Source: Myxococcales bacterium (GTDB lineage Bacteria; Myxococcota; Myxococcia; Myxococcales; Myxococcaceae). From it: 64,000 nucleotides of DNA. The stretch is taken from contig JAUXRI010000316.1 of NCBI GenBank assembly GCA_030681895.1, positions 1 through 64,000 of the forward strand, given 5' to 3'. The translations under genes were made by a program, and so were the position numbers. Shown in pieces: positions 1 through 8,128 of this stretch (its first letter is position 1; each line of letters opens with the position of its first letter). The notes under the pieces were generated by a model that saw only the letters and a list, made by a program, of their open reading frames with translations, was not told the DNA's origin and made no database searches.

Positions 1-117
1 GCGTACTGGCCGGCGTTCAACATCGCCGACAGCGCCATCGTCGTGGGCGTCGGGCTGCTGGTGGTGGACTCGTTCGTGCGCAAAGAGACGAAGGTCGTCG
101 CGCGCGCCGTGTCCTGA
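1..117 (+). CDS. lspA: Lipoprotein signal peptidase (signal peptidase II), C-terminal end
   Basis: Frame 1 is open from the window edge to TGA at 115-117 and gives the last 38 residues of a membrane protein. The segment WPAFNIADSAI followed by a hydrophobic stretch matches the last conserved block of LspA. The Asp of the NIADS motif is one of the two catalytic aspartates of this aspartyl protease, and a final membrane helix follows. LspA cleaves the signal peptide of lipidated prolipoproteins in the inner membrane, which fits a genome with this many lipoproteins. The start lies upstream of the window. The next gene on the same strand begins about 95 bases on. Confidence 0.92.
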   Translation, partial: AYWPAFNIADSAIVVGVGLLVVDSFVRKETKVVARAVS

Positions 118-210
118 AGCCGGTGTGCAGTCGGACCACTCGTTTCCGTCCCTTCAAGACTGACCGTCGCGGTGTGCCTGGTGGTGTGGCCCCGGGGTCG
201 CTGGACTACG

Positions 211-1932
211 GTGCGCCGCGTGTCCGCCCCCCGCTTCGAGATGCTGGTTGTCGCGCTCTGCCTCCTCGCAGCGCCCGCCCTCGCACAGGCTGATGGTGGG
301 CTGAGCACCGTCGACCGCGTGCTCAACGACCTGGTGGTGCCGCTGAGGCCGCCGACGAAGGAGCCGGAGGTCGACGCGGGGCTCGAGCCGGCCGCCGTGA
401 TGGCGGCGCCCACCGACGCGGGCCTCGAGCCGGCCTTCGTGATGGCGGTGTCCAGCGACGCGGGGAGCGTGACGGTGCTCCTCGCGGGCACGGCCGACGC
501 CGGCGCCGCGCCTGCCGAAGAGCTCACCGTCGTGGTGCATGACACCGTGACGCCGCTCGTCTTCCGCCGGGCCCTCGCTGAGAAGCCTGCCCGCGTGCGC
601 GCGCGCGAGGCCACCACCGCCTTCACCAGCGCCATCGAGTTGCCTGCGCTGCCCGGCGCGCCCATGGCCCAGGTGGTGGTGGTGGGCGCCGAGGCGCGCG
701 TCTTCATCAAGGGCCGCGTCGTGACGACCTTCACCGACGCCGACCGCCTCGCCAGCGGCGCCGTGTCGTTGACGGCCTGGGCCGCGGAGCTCGAGACCCG
801 GTTGACCGGCTTCGTCGAAGACGCCGAGCGACGCCACGAGTACCGCGAGTTCGCCTTTCACCTCTTTTTTGCCGTCTTCGTCCTGTTGATGGCCGGCCTC
901 ACCCTTCGGGCCCTCAACCGGGCCTTCGCGCGCGCCGACACCACCATCGAAGACCGCGCCGGCAGCCTCAAGCCGCTGGTGGTGCTGGGCGCCGAGCTGC
1001 TCTCGAGCGACGCCGTGCGCAGCGTGCTCGGCACGGGACTGGTGGTGGTGCGCGTCGTCTCGCTCGGCGGCACGGTCGTCGTCGCGCTGGCTGCGGTGCT
1101 CGCGCAGTTCGAGCGCACGCGGCCGTTGCTCTCGAGGCTCGGCAGCTCCATCGGCCGGCCGGTGCTCGAAGGGCTCGAAGGCGCGCTCGCGTCGGTCCCG
1201 GGCCTGGTGCTGGCGGCCGTCTTGTTGGTGTTGCTGCGCGCCGCGCTGCGTTTCGTCTCGCTCATCCTCGACGGCGTGGCCACGGGCCGCGTCAAGAACG
1301 GGTGGATCGAGCCGCGCCGCGCGCCCGTCGCCCGCGCGGTGCTCAGCTGGCTCGTCGTCGCGGTGTCGTTGCCTTTGCTGGTGGCCGCCGCGTTCGGCCG
1401 CTTCGGCTCGCCCTTCGAGTCGCTCGCGCTCGGCGCGGGAGCGGTGGTGATGGTGGCCGCGGTGCCGACGGTCGCCAGCGCCGTGGTGGGCGCGTGGTTT
1501 TCGTGGAACGGCGTGGTGCAGGTCGGCAGCTGGGTGCAGGTGGGAAGCCACGTCGGCGAAGTCGTGGAGCACTCGCTCACCGAGCTGGTGCTGGTGCCCA
1601 GCGACGGCGGCTCGGTGGTGGTGCCGATGTTGATGCTCGTGGTGACGCCGGTGCGCCGGCTCTCGGGGCCTCCGGTGCAGGGCTTCGAGGTGCGGGTGCG
1701 ACGCGACGGCGGCACGGCCCAGTTGATGGAGCGGCTCGTCGCCGTGGCGCGCACCGTCGACGAGCGTGGTGACGTCGAGGTGGTGGAGGTCGACGCCGAG
1801 TCGGCGCTCGTGCGGCTGACGGTGCCGGCCGGCAACGCGCAACGACGGGCGCTGCTCTCGCGCGCGCTGCTCGACGCCGTCGACGCCGGCCACCTCGCGC
1901 TGGCTCCGGCCGCACGCTCGAAGGTGTCATGA
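211..1932 (+). CDS. MscS-family mechanosensitive ion channel protein
   Basis: This is a large MscS-like protein of about 573 residues. A signal-peptide-like start (GTG at 211, or ATG at 241 giving MLVVALCLLAAPALAQA) is followed by a periplasmic Asp/Ala-rich region of about 190 residues. About five membrane segments then lie near residues 218-236, 273-300, 328-353, 374-398 and 405-434. The last helix runs into the beta domain VGSWVQVGSHVGEVVEHS, the signature region of MscS channels, and a soluble C-terminal domain follows. MscS channels open under membrane tension to release solutes. The stop overlaps the next start (ATGA at 1929-1932), which points to translational coupling with the antiporter-like genes. 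The exact start is uncertain because no candidate has a clear ribosome site. Confidence 0.84.
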   Translation: MRRVSAPRFEMLVVALCLLAAPALAQADGGLSTVDRVLNDLVVPLRPPTKEPEVDAGLEPAAVMAAPTDAGLEPAFVMAVSSDAGSVTVLLAGTADAGAAPAEELTVVVHDTVTPLVFRRALAEKPARVRAREATTAFTSAIELPALPGAPMAQVVVVGAEARVFIKGRVVTTFTDADRLASGAVSLTAWAAELETRLTGFVEDAERRHEYREFAFHLFFAVFVLLMAGLTLRALNRAFARADTTIEDRAGSLKPLVVLGAELLSSDAVRSVLGTGLVVVRVVSLGGTVVVALAAVLAQFERTRPLLSRLGSSIGRPVLEGLEGALASVPGLVLAAVLLVLLRAALRFVSLILDGVATGRVKNGWIEPRRAPVARAVLSWLVVAVSLPLLVAAAFGRFGSPFESLALGAGAVVMVAAVPTVASAVVGAWFSWNGVVQVGSWVQVGSHVGEVVEHSLTELVLVPSDGGSVVVPMLMLVVTPVRRLSGPPVQGFEVRVRRDGGTAQLMERLVAVARTVDERGDVEVVEVDAESALVRLTVPAGNAQRRALLSRALLDAVDAGHLALAPAARSKVS

Positions 1933-3077
1933 GCGCGATCCTCGTCTTGCTGGCGCTGTTGTCGGTGGCCACCCTCGCATCCCGGCGCGGCTCCCTGCGC
2001 ACCTTCGTCGACACCGCCGCCACGCCGCTCCTCATCGCCGCAGGTGCCCTCTGCGCGCCCGGGGTGCTGGGCGTGTTGAGCGCGAAGCTGGTCGGCGAGC
2101 TGCAGCCGGCGCTCGCGGTCGGCGTCACGTGGGTGGCGGTGATGACGGGCCTGCGCGCGGGGGCGACGAATGGAAAGCCGTCTCGTGCCAGCTCACGCGC
2201 GACGACGGTGGTGGTGACGGCGAGTGTCACCTCGGTGGTGCTCGCCGCCGCGTGTCTGGCGGTGCCGGGGCTGCTGGGCTGGGCGCCTCCCGTCGGGCCG
2301 TCGGTGTGGCTCGGCGCGGCGCTGGTGGTGGGCGGCGCGATGGTGGGCACTCCCCCCGTCGAAGCGAACGAGACCGTCTTCCGCTCACGCGTGGTGTCGC
2401 TCAGCGAGCTGGTGGCGACGCTCGGCGCGGTCGCGGCCATCACCGTTCTCCCGGCGTGGTCGGTGCTCTCGCCCATCGACGTCGCGGCCGTGGTGGTGGG
2501 TAGCGGTCTGGTGCTGGGCCTGTTGCAGCGGCTCTCGGGCGGCAGCGCCTCGGCTGACGCCAACGCGCGCACCATCGCGATGCTGGGGCTGGTGACCCTG
2601 GCGGCGGGGCTGCTGCACAACGCGGCGTTGCCGTCGGCGGTGACGGGGCTCGTCGCCGGCCTCACGCTGTCTCGCACCTCGCTGGGCCAGGCGCTGCGCG
2701 ATGAGCTGACGCCGACCGAGCTGCCCGCGCGCATCGTGGTGGCCTTCCTCGTCGGCACGCTCATCGTCTTCGATGGCTCGCTGGTGCTCGTCGGGGTGTT
2801 GGTGGCCGTGTCGCAGCTCGCCGTGCAGCTGGTGTCGACCTCGTGGGCCGTCGGGCACTCTCCGAGCGTGAAGGCCGTGGCGGCCGGGCTCACCTCGTCG
2901 GCGACGCCGCTCATCGTGTCGGCGAGCTTCATGCTGGCGGGCCTGCCGGGCGGCAGCGCGTTGTTGACCATCGCGGCGAGCGCCGTCTTCACCGCCGACT
3001 GCTTCGCCGTGATGCTCACCCTGGTGGCGCGCTCGCGCACGGCGCCTGGCCTGTCGACGCAGGAGGCCCAGACATGA
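1929..3077 (+). CDS. Cation:proton antiporter-like integral membrane protein (first of tandem pair)
   Basis: A very hydrophobic protein of 382 residues with about ten to twelve predicted membrane segments. The N-terminal part, with a GALCAPGVLGVLS-type turn and a later VGVTWVAVMTGLRAG helix, resembles the inverted-repeat core of CPA-type cation/proton antiporters such as Kef and Nha-like proteins. It lacks any obvious nucleotide-binding (TrkA-N) domain. It overlaps the MscS gene before it and the second antiporter after it by 4 bases each (ATGA), so the three are probably made as one unit. Its divergence from the downstream gene suggests a paired or heteromeric transporter, which is inference. 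Substrate unknown. Confidence 0.78.
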   Translation: MSAILVLLALLSVATLASRRGSLRTFVDTAATPLLIAAGALCAPGVLGVLSAKLVGELQPALAVGVTWVAVMTGLRAGATNGKPSRASSRATTVVVTASVTSVVLAAACLAVPGLLGWAPPVGPSVWLGAALVVGGAMVGTPPVEANETVFRSRVVSLSELVATLGAVAAITVLPAWSVLSPIDVAAVVVGSGLVLGLLQRLSGGSASADANARTIAMLGLVTLAAGLLHNAALPSAVTGLVAGLTLSRTSLGQALRDELTPTELPARIVVAFLVGTLIVFDGSLVLVGVLVAVSQLAVQLVSTSWAVGHSPSVKAVAAGLTSSATPLIVSASFMLAGLPGGSALLTIAASAVFTADCFAVMLTLVARSRTAPGLSTQEAQT

Positions 3078-4411
3078 GCGGGCACGGCAAGGCCTCGATG
3101 CCGGCGCTGGTGCAGGGCGTCGCGGCCGTCGGGCTGCTGGTCGCGGCGCTGGTGGCGCTCGACGTCTCGGGGTTGAAGGTGACGCGCGGGCCGGTGTTCG
3201 GGCTCGGCTTCCTCGTCATCGCGGGCACGGTGGCCGGCCACGCCGCGGCCATGCTGCGCCTGCCTCGGCTGACGGGCTTCCTGCTCGCCGGGGTGTTGTC
3301 GGGCCCGCAGGTGTTCGGCGTACTGGCCACGCAGGACGTGAAGGCCCTCTCGCTCATCAACGCGCTGGCCCTGGCCCTCATCGCCCTGCAGGCCGGCGCC
3401 GAGTTGACGTTGAGCGCGCTACGCCGGACGTGGAAGAGCGTGCTGCTGTCGTCGGGCTCGCAGACCGTCTTCCTCGTGTTGCCGATGGCTGCGCTCTTCT
3501 TCGCGCTCTCGTCCTTCATGCCCTTCCTTGACGGGCGCGCGGTCGGCGAGGTGGTGACGGTGGCCGTGGTGTGGGGCGTGCTGTCGTTGACGCGCTCGCC
3601 CGCCGTCACGCTCGCAATTCTGGGTGAGACGCGCGCGAAGGGTCCGGTGTCGGAGCACGCGCTCGGCGTGGTGGTGGTGCTCGACGTGCTGGTGCTGCCG
3701 CTGTTCGCGCTGGCGATGGCGCTGGCGGGCAGTCAACTGTCGGGCACGCCGCTCGAGCTCTCGGTCATCTCGCACCTGGGGTTCGAGCTGTTCGCCTCCA
3801 TCTGCGCGGGCGTCACCTTCGGGCTGCTCATCGCGCTGCTGTTGCGCTTCATCGAAGGGGCGCGGGTGCTGGTGGTGGTGGTGCTGGGGTTCGGCGTCAC
3901 CGCGCTGTCGACGTATCTGCACTACGACACGCTCGTCATCTTCGTGGTGGCCGGCTTCATCGTCACCAACCTCACGCGCTTCGGGAACGACCTGGTGCAC
4001 ACCTCGGAGAAGGTGAGCGCGGGCGTGATGATTGTCTTCTTCGCCACCGCCGGCGCGAAGCTCGACCTCGATGCGCTGCGGACGTTGTGGCCACTCGCGC
4101 TCGCCTTCTTCGCGGGCCGCACCGTGCTGACGGTGCTGGCCTGCAAAGTCGGTCACCGGCTGGCGAAGGACCCCGAGCCGGTGCGGCGCTACGGCTTCAC
4201 GGCGTTCATCTCGCAAGCCGGCGTCACCATCGGCCTGGCGACCCTGGTGGCCGACCGCATGCCCGGCATCGGTCGCGCCATGGCCACGCTCGCCATCGCG
4301 GTGGTGTCGCTCAACGAGCTGGTCGGCCCGGTGGTGTTCAGCTTCGGCTTGAGGCGCGCGGGCGAAGTCCCGGGAGCTGAGCTGCCCGCACCCGAGGTGA
4401 AAATCAGCTGA
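3074..4411 (+). CDS. CPA-type (Kef-like) cation:proton antiporter membrane protein
   Basis: A protein of 445 residues with around twelve hydrophobic segments. The segment LPRLTGFLLAGVLSGPQVFG is the hallmark early motif of CPA2 antiporters, and the later VAGFIVTNLTRFG and FISQAGVTIGLA segments also fit the family. The start at 3074 is chosen because AGGAGG (3061-3066) sits at ideal distance and the ATG overlaps the previous stop. No cytoplasmic TrkA-N domain is present. It probably exchanges Na+ or K+ for H+ at the inner membrane. Co-transcription with an MscS channel suggests a joint osmotic or ionic stress role. The 3' end overlaps the convergent gene at 4404 by 8 bases. Confidence 0.87.
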   Translation: MSGHGKASMPALVQGVAAVGLLVAALVALDVSGLKVTRGPVFGLGFLVIAGTVAGHAAAMLRLPRLTGFLLAGVLSGPQVFGVLATQDVKALSLINALALALIALQAGAELTLSALRRTWKSVLLSSGSQTVFLVLPMAALFFALSSFMPFLDGRAVGEVVTVAVVWGVLSLTRSPAVTLAILGETRAKGPVSEHALGVVVVLDVLVLPLFALAMALAGSQLSGTPLELSVISHLGFELFASICAGVTFGLLIALLLRFIEGARVLVVVVLGFGVTALSTYLHYDTLVIFVVAGFIVTNLTRFGNDLVHTSEKVSAGVMIVFFATAGAKLDLDALRTLWPLALAFFAGRTVLTVLACKVGHRLAKDPEPVRRYGFTAFISQAGVTIGLATLVADRMPGIGRAMATLAIAVVSLNELVGPVVFSFGLRRAGEVPGAELPAPEVKIS

Positions 4412-4922
4412 CGGGGAAGGGCAGCTCGACGGGCTGCGCACCGGGCAACTGCCGGCCGCTGCGACGCATCGCCGCCGTGACGAAGTGCTGCGCCGTGAAC
4501 GGGAACTGCAGCGCCGCGTCGACGCCGAACCACGAGTCAGGCCAGAAGATGAGGTCTGACACGTTCGCGTCGGGGAACTGCAGCTCGAGCCAGTCCTTGA
4601 AGAAGTCGAGCTCCCACGACTCGAGCCCGCCCGTCGCGACCGCGTCGAACACCGCGACCGCTTCGGCCCACGTGAGGTCGGCGACGTACTGCGGCTTCGG
4701 AGCGAGCGCGGTCAGCACGAAGTCGCGCGTGCCCATCGCTCCCGAATACCGGGTGAACTCGTGCGGCGCGAACACGCGGTTGGCGCGCAGGTTCCACCGC
4801 GCCAGGAGCGGCTCGACGTTCTCCCTGGAGAGGACGGCGTTCTCGAGCACGTCACAGAGCTCGCAGAAGGCCCGCACTTCATGGGCCGTGGGTCGCTTGA
4901 CGACGAAGCGGTGGGGAATCAC
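4404..4922 (-). CDS. Hypothetical protein, 172 aa
   Basis: I do not recognise this family. The protein is soluble, acidic and rich in aromatic residues (several Trp and Phe), without signal peptide or membrane segment. Codon use matches its neighbours, with strong G/C at third positions. It starts 4 bases after the stop of the cytochrome c gene upstream on the same strand, so the two are probably co-transcribed. The N-terminal half is helical (HEVRAFCELCDVLENAVLSR). The C-terminal half contains FFKDWLELQFPDANVSDLIF, reminiscent of small helical scaffold proteins, but no function can be assigned. Confidence 0.74.
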   Translation of the reverse strand: MIPHRFVVKRPTAHEVRAFCELCDVLENAVLSRENVEPLLARWNLRANRVFAPHEFTRYSGAMGTRDFVLTALAPKPQYVADLTWAEAVAVFDAVATGGLESWELDFFKDWLELQFPDANVSDLIFWPDSWFGVDAALQFPFTAQHFVTAAMRRSGRQLPGAQPVELPFPVS

Positions 4923-4926
4923 CAGC

Positions 4927-5325
4927 TCAGGGGCACGCCTGACCGCGCTGCACGGTGTCGTTCTTCTGCGCCTTCAAGAACGCGAAGAGGTCGGCGAGCT
5001 GCTGGTCGGTGAGCGTGGGGTAAGGCGTCATCGTCGCGCAGAACGCCATGTTGTCGCGGCCGATGGCCTGCTTCACCGCTTTGGTGAACTCCGCCTGCGT
5101 CCACGCGCCGATGCCCGCCGTCGTCGAGCCGGTGATGTTGGGGCCCGTCGCGTTTCCCTCGCCCACGTTGCCGTGGCAGCCGTTGCACGAGCGCGCGGCG
5201 TACAGCGTCATTCCGGCGCTGACGTTGCCGCTGGGGCCAGCGTCGACCGGCGTCATGGTGCCGTCGCCACAAGCGAGGAGCGTCGAGAAGCAGAGGGCAG
5301 TCACTGCGAGGCGAAGAGAAGTCAT
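4927..5325 (-). CDS. c-type cytochrome lipoprotein
   Basis: A small monohaem cytochrome c of 132 residues. The N terminus is a lipoprotein signal with lipobox STLLAC, lipidated Cys at residue 19. A short Thr/Asp/Ala linker leads to the haem-attachment motif CNGCH (47-51). The likely axial ligand is Met99 in MTPYPTLTDQQLADLFAFL, the usual C-terminal helix of class I cytochromes. It should be anchored on the periplasmic side of a membrane and carry electrons between respiratory partners. The ATG at 5325 is chosen because it starts the signal peptide directly; a longer in-frame extension upstream has no signal character. It is the first gene of a pair with the unknown protein at 4404. Confidence 0.88.
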   Translation of the reverse strand: MTSLRLAVTALCFSTLLACGDGTMTPVDAGPSGNVSAGMTLYAARSCNGCHGNVGEGNATGPNITGSTTAGIGAWTQAEFTKAVKQAIGRDNMAFCATMTPYPTLTDQQLADLFAFLKAQKNDTVQRGQACP

Positions 5326-5454
5326 GGACTCACGGCGTGTGGAGCTCCGGACCGGCCCGGAGCGACGAGAAGAGCCACGCAGATAGCGCCGACCGGGCCC
5401 GCCTCGCCAGTGTTTGCAGCGCCGGTTGACCTGCAGCACGCCGGACGCTGCCGT

Positions 5455-6282
5455 TCAGTTGCACATCGAGAACTCTTTGCCGCCCGAGTTGATGATGGGC
5501 GAGCCGTTCGAGTTCTGCGTGACGTGAAAGCCCTCGACGAGCTGGAGCGTCGGGTTGTCGGACGACGACATGTAGAGCTGACCGCCGCGCACTTCCCACC
5601 GGCCGCCGCCTTGAGAGTCGTGCTGCCCAGCCACCGTGCCGTTCGCGCCCGAGTTGTACGTCTCGGTGCGGCCGCCGTTGTTCCAGGAGCCGTTGGGGAA
5701 GAACCGGTACTTCTCGGTGCTCGAGGTGCCCGACACCTTGTTGTAGCGGAAGCTGCACCACCCCGAGGACAGCAGCAGGCGTGAGAGCTGATCGTTCCCT
5801 GCGGCGCGAGGCTGGTCCTGACCCTGCTGCGGTGCGCCTCGGCCCGGAGCGCCCTGCTGCGGTTGTTGTTGGCCCTGGCCGTTCTTCTGCAGCCACACCT
5901 GCGCTTCGGCGAGCGCTTCTCTGTCGGCGTCTGCTTCCGACACGGCGTTGGCCTTCGCGGCCTTCGCAGCGAGCGCTCCCTGCTTCTTCACCTGCACGCC
6001 GGCGCCTGCGCGGGTGAGCGTGATGGGAATGCCGCCCATCGTCATCACGAGCGTGTCGCCAGTCACCGTGTAGCCAGCCTTGTCTGCGGTGCCTTCGTCG
6101 TCGGTGATGACGAGCGAGCTGCCGTCAGCGGTCCACTTCAGCTTGCCTTCGTCCATCAGGCCGGTTCCGTTCGCGTTGAGCGTCATGAAGGGCTCGTTCG
6201 CGAGCACCCAGGTGCCGACGAGCTTCTGGTCGACCTTCGGCGCAGCGTGGAGTGCGAGGGAGAGGATGAGCGACACGAACAC
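5455..6282 (-). CDS. Secreted two-domain protein with Gln-rich linker
   Basis: A protein of 275 residues with a short signal peptide (MFVSLILSLALHA). The N-terminal domain (about 18-95) has the pattern KLVGTWVLANEPFMTLNANG, typical of small lipocalin-like beta domains with a GTW motif. A helical and then Gln/Pro/Gly-rich linker (about 100-160) joins it to a second beta domain beginning LLSSGWCSFRYNKVSGT, with a W-C near its start and a C-N at the end that could form a disulfide. It is probably exported to the periplasm or surface. The second domain resembles the first in layout (W, charged turn, FxxNGS), suggesting an old internal duplication. No function can be given. Confidence 0.74.
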   Translation of the reverse strand: MFVSLILSLALHAAPKVDQKLVGTWVLANEPFMTLNANGTGLMDEGKLKWTADGSSLVITDDEGTADKAGYTVTGDTLVMTMGGIPITLTRAGAGVQVKKQGALAAKAAKANAVSEADADREALAEAQVWLQKNGQGQQQPQQGAPGRGAPQQGQDQPRAAGNDQLSRLLLSSGWCSFRYNKVSGTSSTEKYRFFPNGSWNNGGRTETYNSGANGTVAGQHDSQGGGRWEVRGGQLYMSSSDNPTLQLVEGFHVTQNSNGSPIINSGGKEFSMCN

Positions 6283-6372
6283 GGGAGGCTCCTGGTCGAG
6301 AACGTGGAGTGGTGGACCTCACCACGGGCTCGGCGAGTCGACCATGGTCAGTCCGTCGAGACGGGGCATCGC

Positions 6373-6861
6373 TCAGCGAATGAGCCCCTCTTGCTTCGCG
6401 CGGAGCACCAGCGCTTCGACGTCGAGACCGCGCTCGCCCGCCGCCTTGCGGAGCGCCGCTTCGCCCGACGCGTGAATCGAGAAGGGCACGTTGCCGGTGA
6501 GCACGACCGCCAGGGCCGAGAGCATGCCCCGCTGCAGGTTGGCCATCAGGCCCGTACCCTCGATGGCGAAGTACAACGCGTGAGCGCCATCACGAATCGG
6601 TGTGGACTGGCCGGTCAACGCGCGCCGGAACTCGGCCGTCGGCACCTGGAGCAGGTTGGGGACGACGCCGACGAACGACACCTTTTCTCCGCGGGCCTCG
6701 GCCTCGGTGGTGAGCCGCTGAAGGGTGACGGCCGATTCACCGTCGGGCGGCCGGTTGAAGCGCACCACCAACACAGGACCCGACACGAGCCAGCTCACGC
6801 CGGGGGGCCGCTCGGCAGGCGAGGTCGCCTCGGTGCCTTCTGTCTTCTCGATGCCCGCCAT
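6373..6861 (-). CDS. Conserved-looking hypothetical protein, STAS-like size
   Basis: A soluble protein of about 162 residues starting at ATG 6861; an in-frame GTG lies two codons upstream. The core PVLVVRFNRPPDGESAVTLQ followed by helix and beta segments has the size and alternation of a STAS/SpoIIAA-type domain with a C-terminal helical extension, but sequence similarity is too weak to assert this. No signal peptide or membrane anchor is visible. It lies 131 bases downstream of an oxidoreductase gene and 90 bases upstream of a secreted protein gene on the same strand, so it may be a single gene or part of a loose operon. Confidence 0.66.
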   Translation of the reverse strand: MAGIEKTEGTEATSPAERPPGVSWLVSGPVLVVRFNRPPDGESAVTLQRLTTEAEARGEKVSFVGVVPNLLQVPTAEFRRALTGQSTPIRDGAHALYFAIEGTGLMANLQRGMLSALAVVLTGNVPFSIHASGEAALRKAAGERGLDVEALVLRAKQEGLIR

Positions 6862-6998
6862 CAGCACGCACCCCCGCGCCCTTCGTCTGGCGCATCACGG
6901 TGCGAGCCACCGCGGCCGTCTCACATTGAATCCACGCCACGACGTTTCCGGTCAATGGGGCCGGACCGACCCACCGTGCGCGCGCGAGCGGGACGGCC

Positions 6999-7943
6999 TC
7001 ACGAGACCGAGATGACGACCTTCCCCCGCGCGCGCTTCGTCTCGACGTGCGCCTGGCCCGCAGCGGTCTCGGCCAGCGGCACCACGCGGTCGATGATGGG
7101 CTTGAGCTGCCCGCGCTCGACGAAGCCGCAGAGCGCCTCGAGGTCCGTCGTGTTCGACTTCACCACCACCAGCCGCGACTTCTTGAAGGGCAGCCAGCGC
7201 GTGCGCAGGTCGTCGAACACGCTGCGCACCGAGGGCACCGTCGAGACGTACACGCCGCGCGGACCCAGTGACGCCTTCGCGGTCGAGAAGCGCCGGTTGC
7301 CGAAGACGTCGAAGACACAACTCCAGTCGCGCCCTGGCTCGAGGCCCGTCTCCTTCGTGTAGTCGAGCGTCTCGTCAGCGCCGAGCGAACGAACGAACTC
7401 GAGGTTCTTCTCGCTGCACGTCGTCGTCACCGTCGCGCCGAGCGCCTTCGCGAGCTGGACCGCGACGACGCCCACGCCGCCCGACGCGCCGTGGATCAAC
7501 ACCCGCGCACCAGGGCCGACTCCGCCGAGGTCTCGCAGCGCCTGCAGGGCCGTCAACGACGTGAGCGGGAGCGCGGCGGCTTCCTCGAACGTGAGCGCTA
7601 CGGGTTTCAGACACAGCTCGGTCTCCTGCAGCGTCACGAGCTCGGCCACTGTTCCTCCAGTGAAGCCGTTGCGCATGCCGAAGACCTCGTCACCGATTCG
7701 GAGCTTCGTGATGCCTGCGCCGAGCGCCTCGACCACGCCCGCCACGTCGTAGCCGAGCAGCTTCGGAAATGTCGGGCCGCTCGCCGCCTTGAACTTCCCT
7801 TTGCGGATCAGCGAGTCCTTCGGGTTCAGCGCCGCCGCGCGCACGCGCACGAGCACCTCGCCGCCCGCTGCGACCGGTGGCGCCAGCTCGCGCAACTCGA
7901 GCACGTCGGGCGCTCCGTAGCGGTCGTAGATGATGGCTTTCAT
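6999..7943 (-). CDS. Zinc-independent quinone oxidoreductase / MDR-family NAD(P)-dependent reductase
   Basis: A typical medium-chain dehydrogenase/reductase of 314 residues. The N-terminal GroES-like domain starts MKAIIYDRYGAPDVLELREL. The nucleotide-binding site is in VLIHGASGGVGVVAVQLAK (Rossmann AxxGGVG motif). No zinc-ligand cysteines are seen, which places it with quinone-oxidoreductase-like enzymes that reduce enones or quinones with NADPH. The start at ATG 7943 fits the conserved family N terminus; an upstream in-frame ATG would add 16 unlikely residues. It is divergently arranged with the BAM-domain gene, separated by a 185-base intergenic region that should contain both promoters. 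Confidence 0.92.
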   Translation of the reverse strand: MKAIIYDRYGAPDVLELRELAPPVAAGGEVLVRVRAAALNPKDSLIRKGKFKAASGPTFPKLLGYDVAGVVEALGAGITKLRIGDEVFGMRNGFTGGTVAELVTLQETELCLKPVALTFEEAAALPLTSLTALQALRDLGGVGPGARVLIHGASGGVGVVAVQLAKALGATVTTTCSEKNLEFVRSLGADETLDYTKETGLEPGRDWSCVFDVFGNRRFSTAKASLGPRGVYVSTVPSVRSVFDDLRTRWLPFKKSRLVVVKSNTTDLEALCGFVERGQLKPIIDRVVPLAETAAGQAHVETKRARGKVVISVS

Positions 7944-8073
7944 TGGCCCTTTCCCAGTTGCCTTGAATTTCCTGCACACACCAGAAGACACCCGGGTCCT
8001 TCACACGACTCCGGGGGGGCACTCCGGAAAACCAGGAACGCAAAAGCGACGCTGCTTCTCTCGTCTCTGGCTG

Positions 8074-8089
8074 AACCAACCAACCAACC
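8074..8089. repeat. Tetranucleotide microsatellite (AACC)x4
   Basis: Four perfect tandem AACC units lie in the divergent intergenic region, 40 bases before the start at 8129. Such tracts can change length by slippage and so alter promoter spacing, but at only four units this is speculative. Confidence 0.6.
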
Positions 8090-8128
8090 TGACCGCCACG
8101 CGCGGTCTTCTCAAACTGGAGTGACCAG

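Noticed and set aside
154-1893. A 579-codon minus-strand frame opposite the MscS gene
   Set aside because: The product is His/Arg/Glu-rich without motifs, a codon-bias shadow.
8074-8089. AACC microsatellite considered as a phase-variation switch
   Set aside because: Four units are too few and no frame depends on its length.
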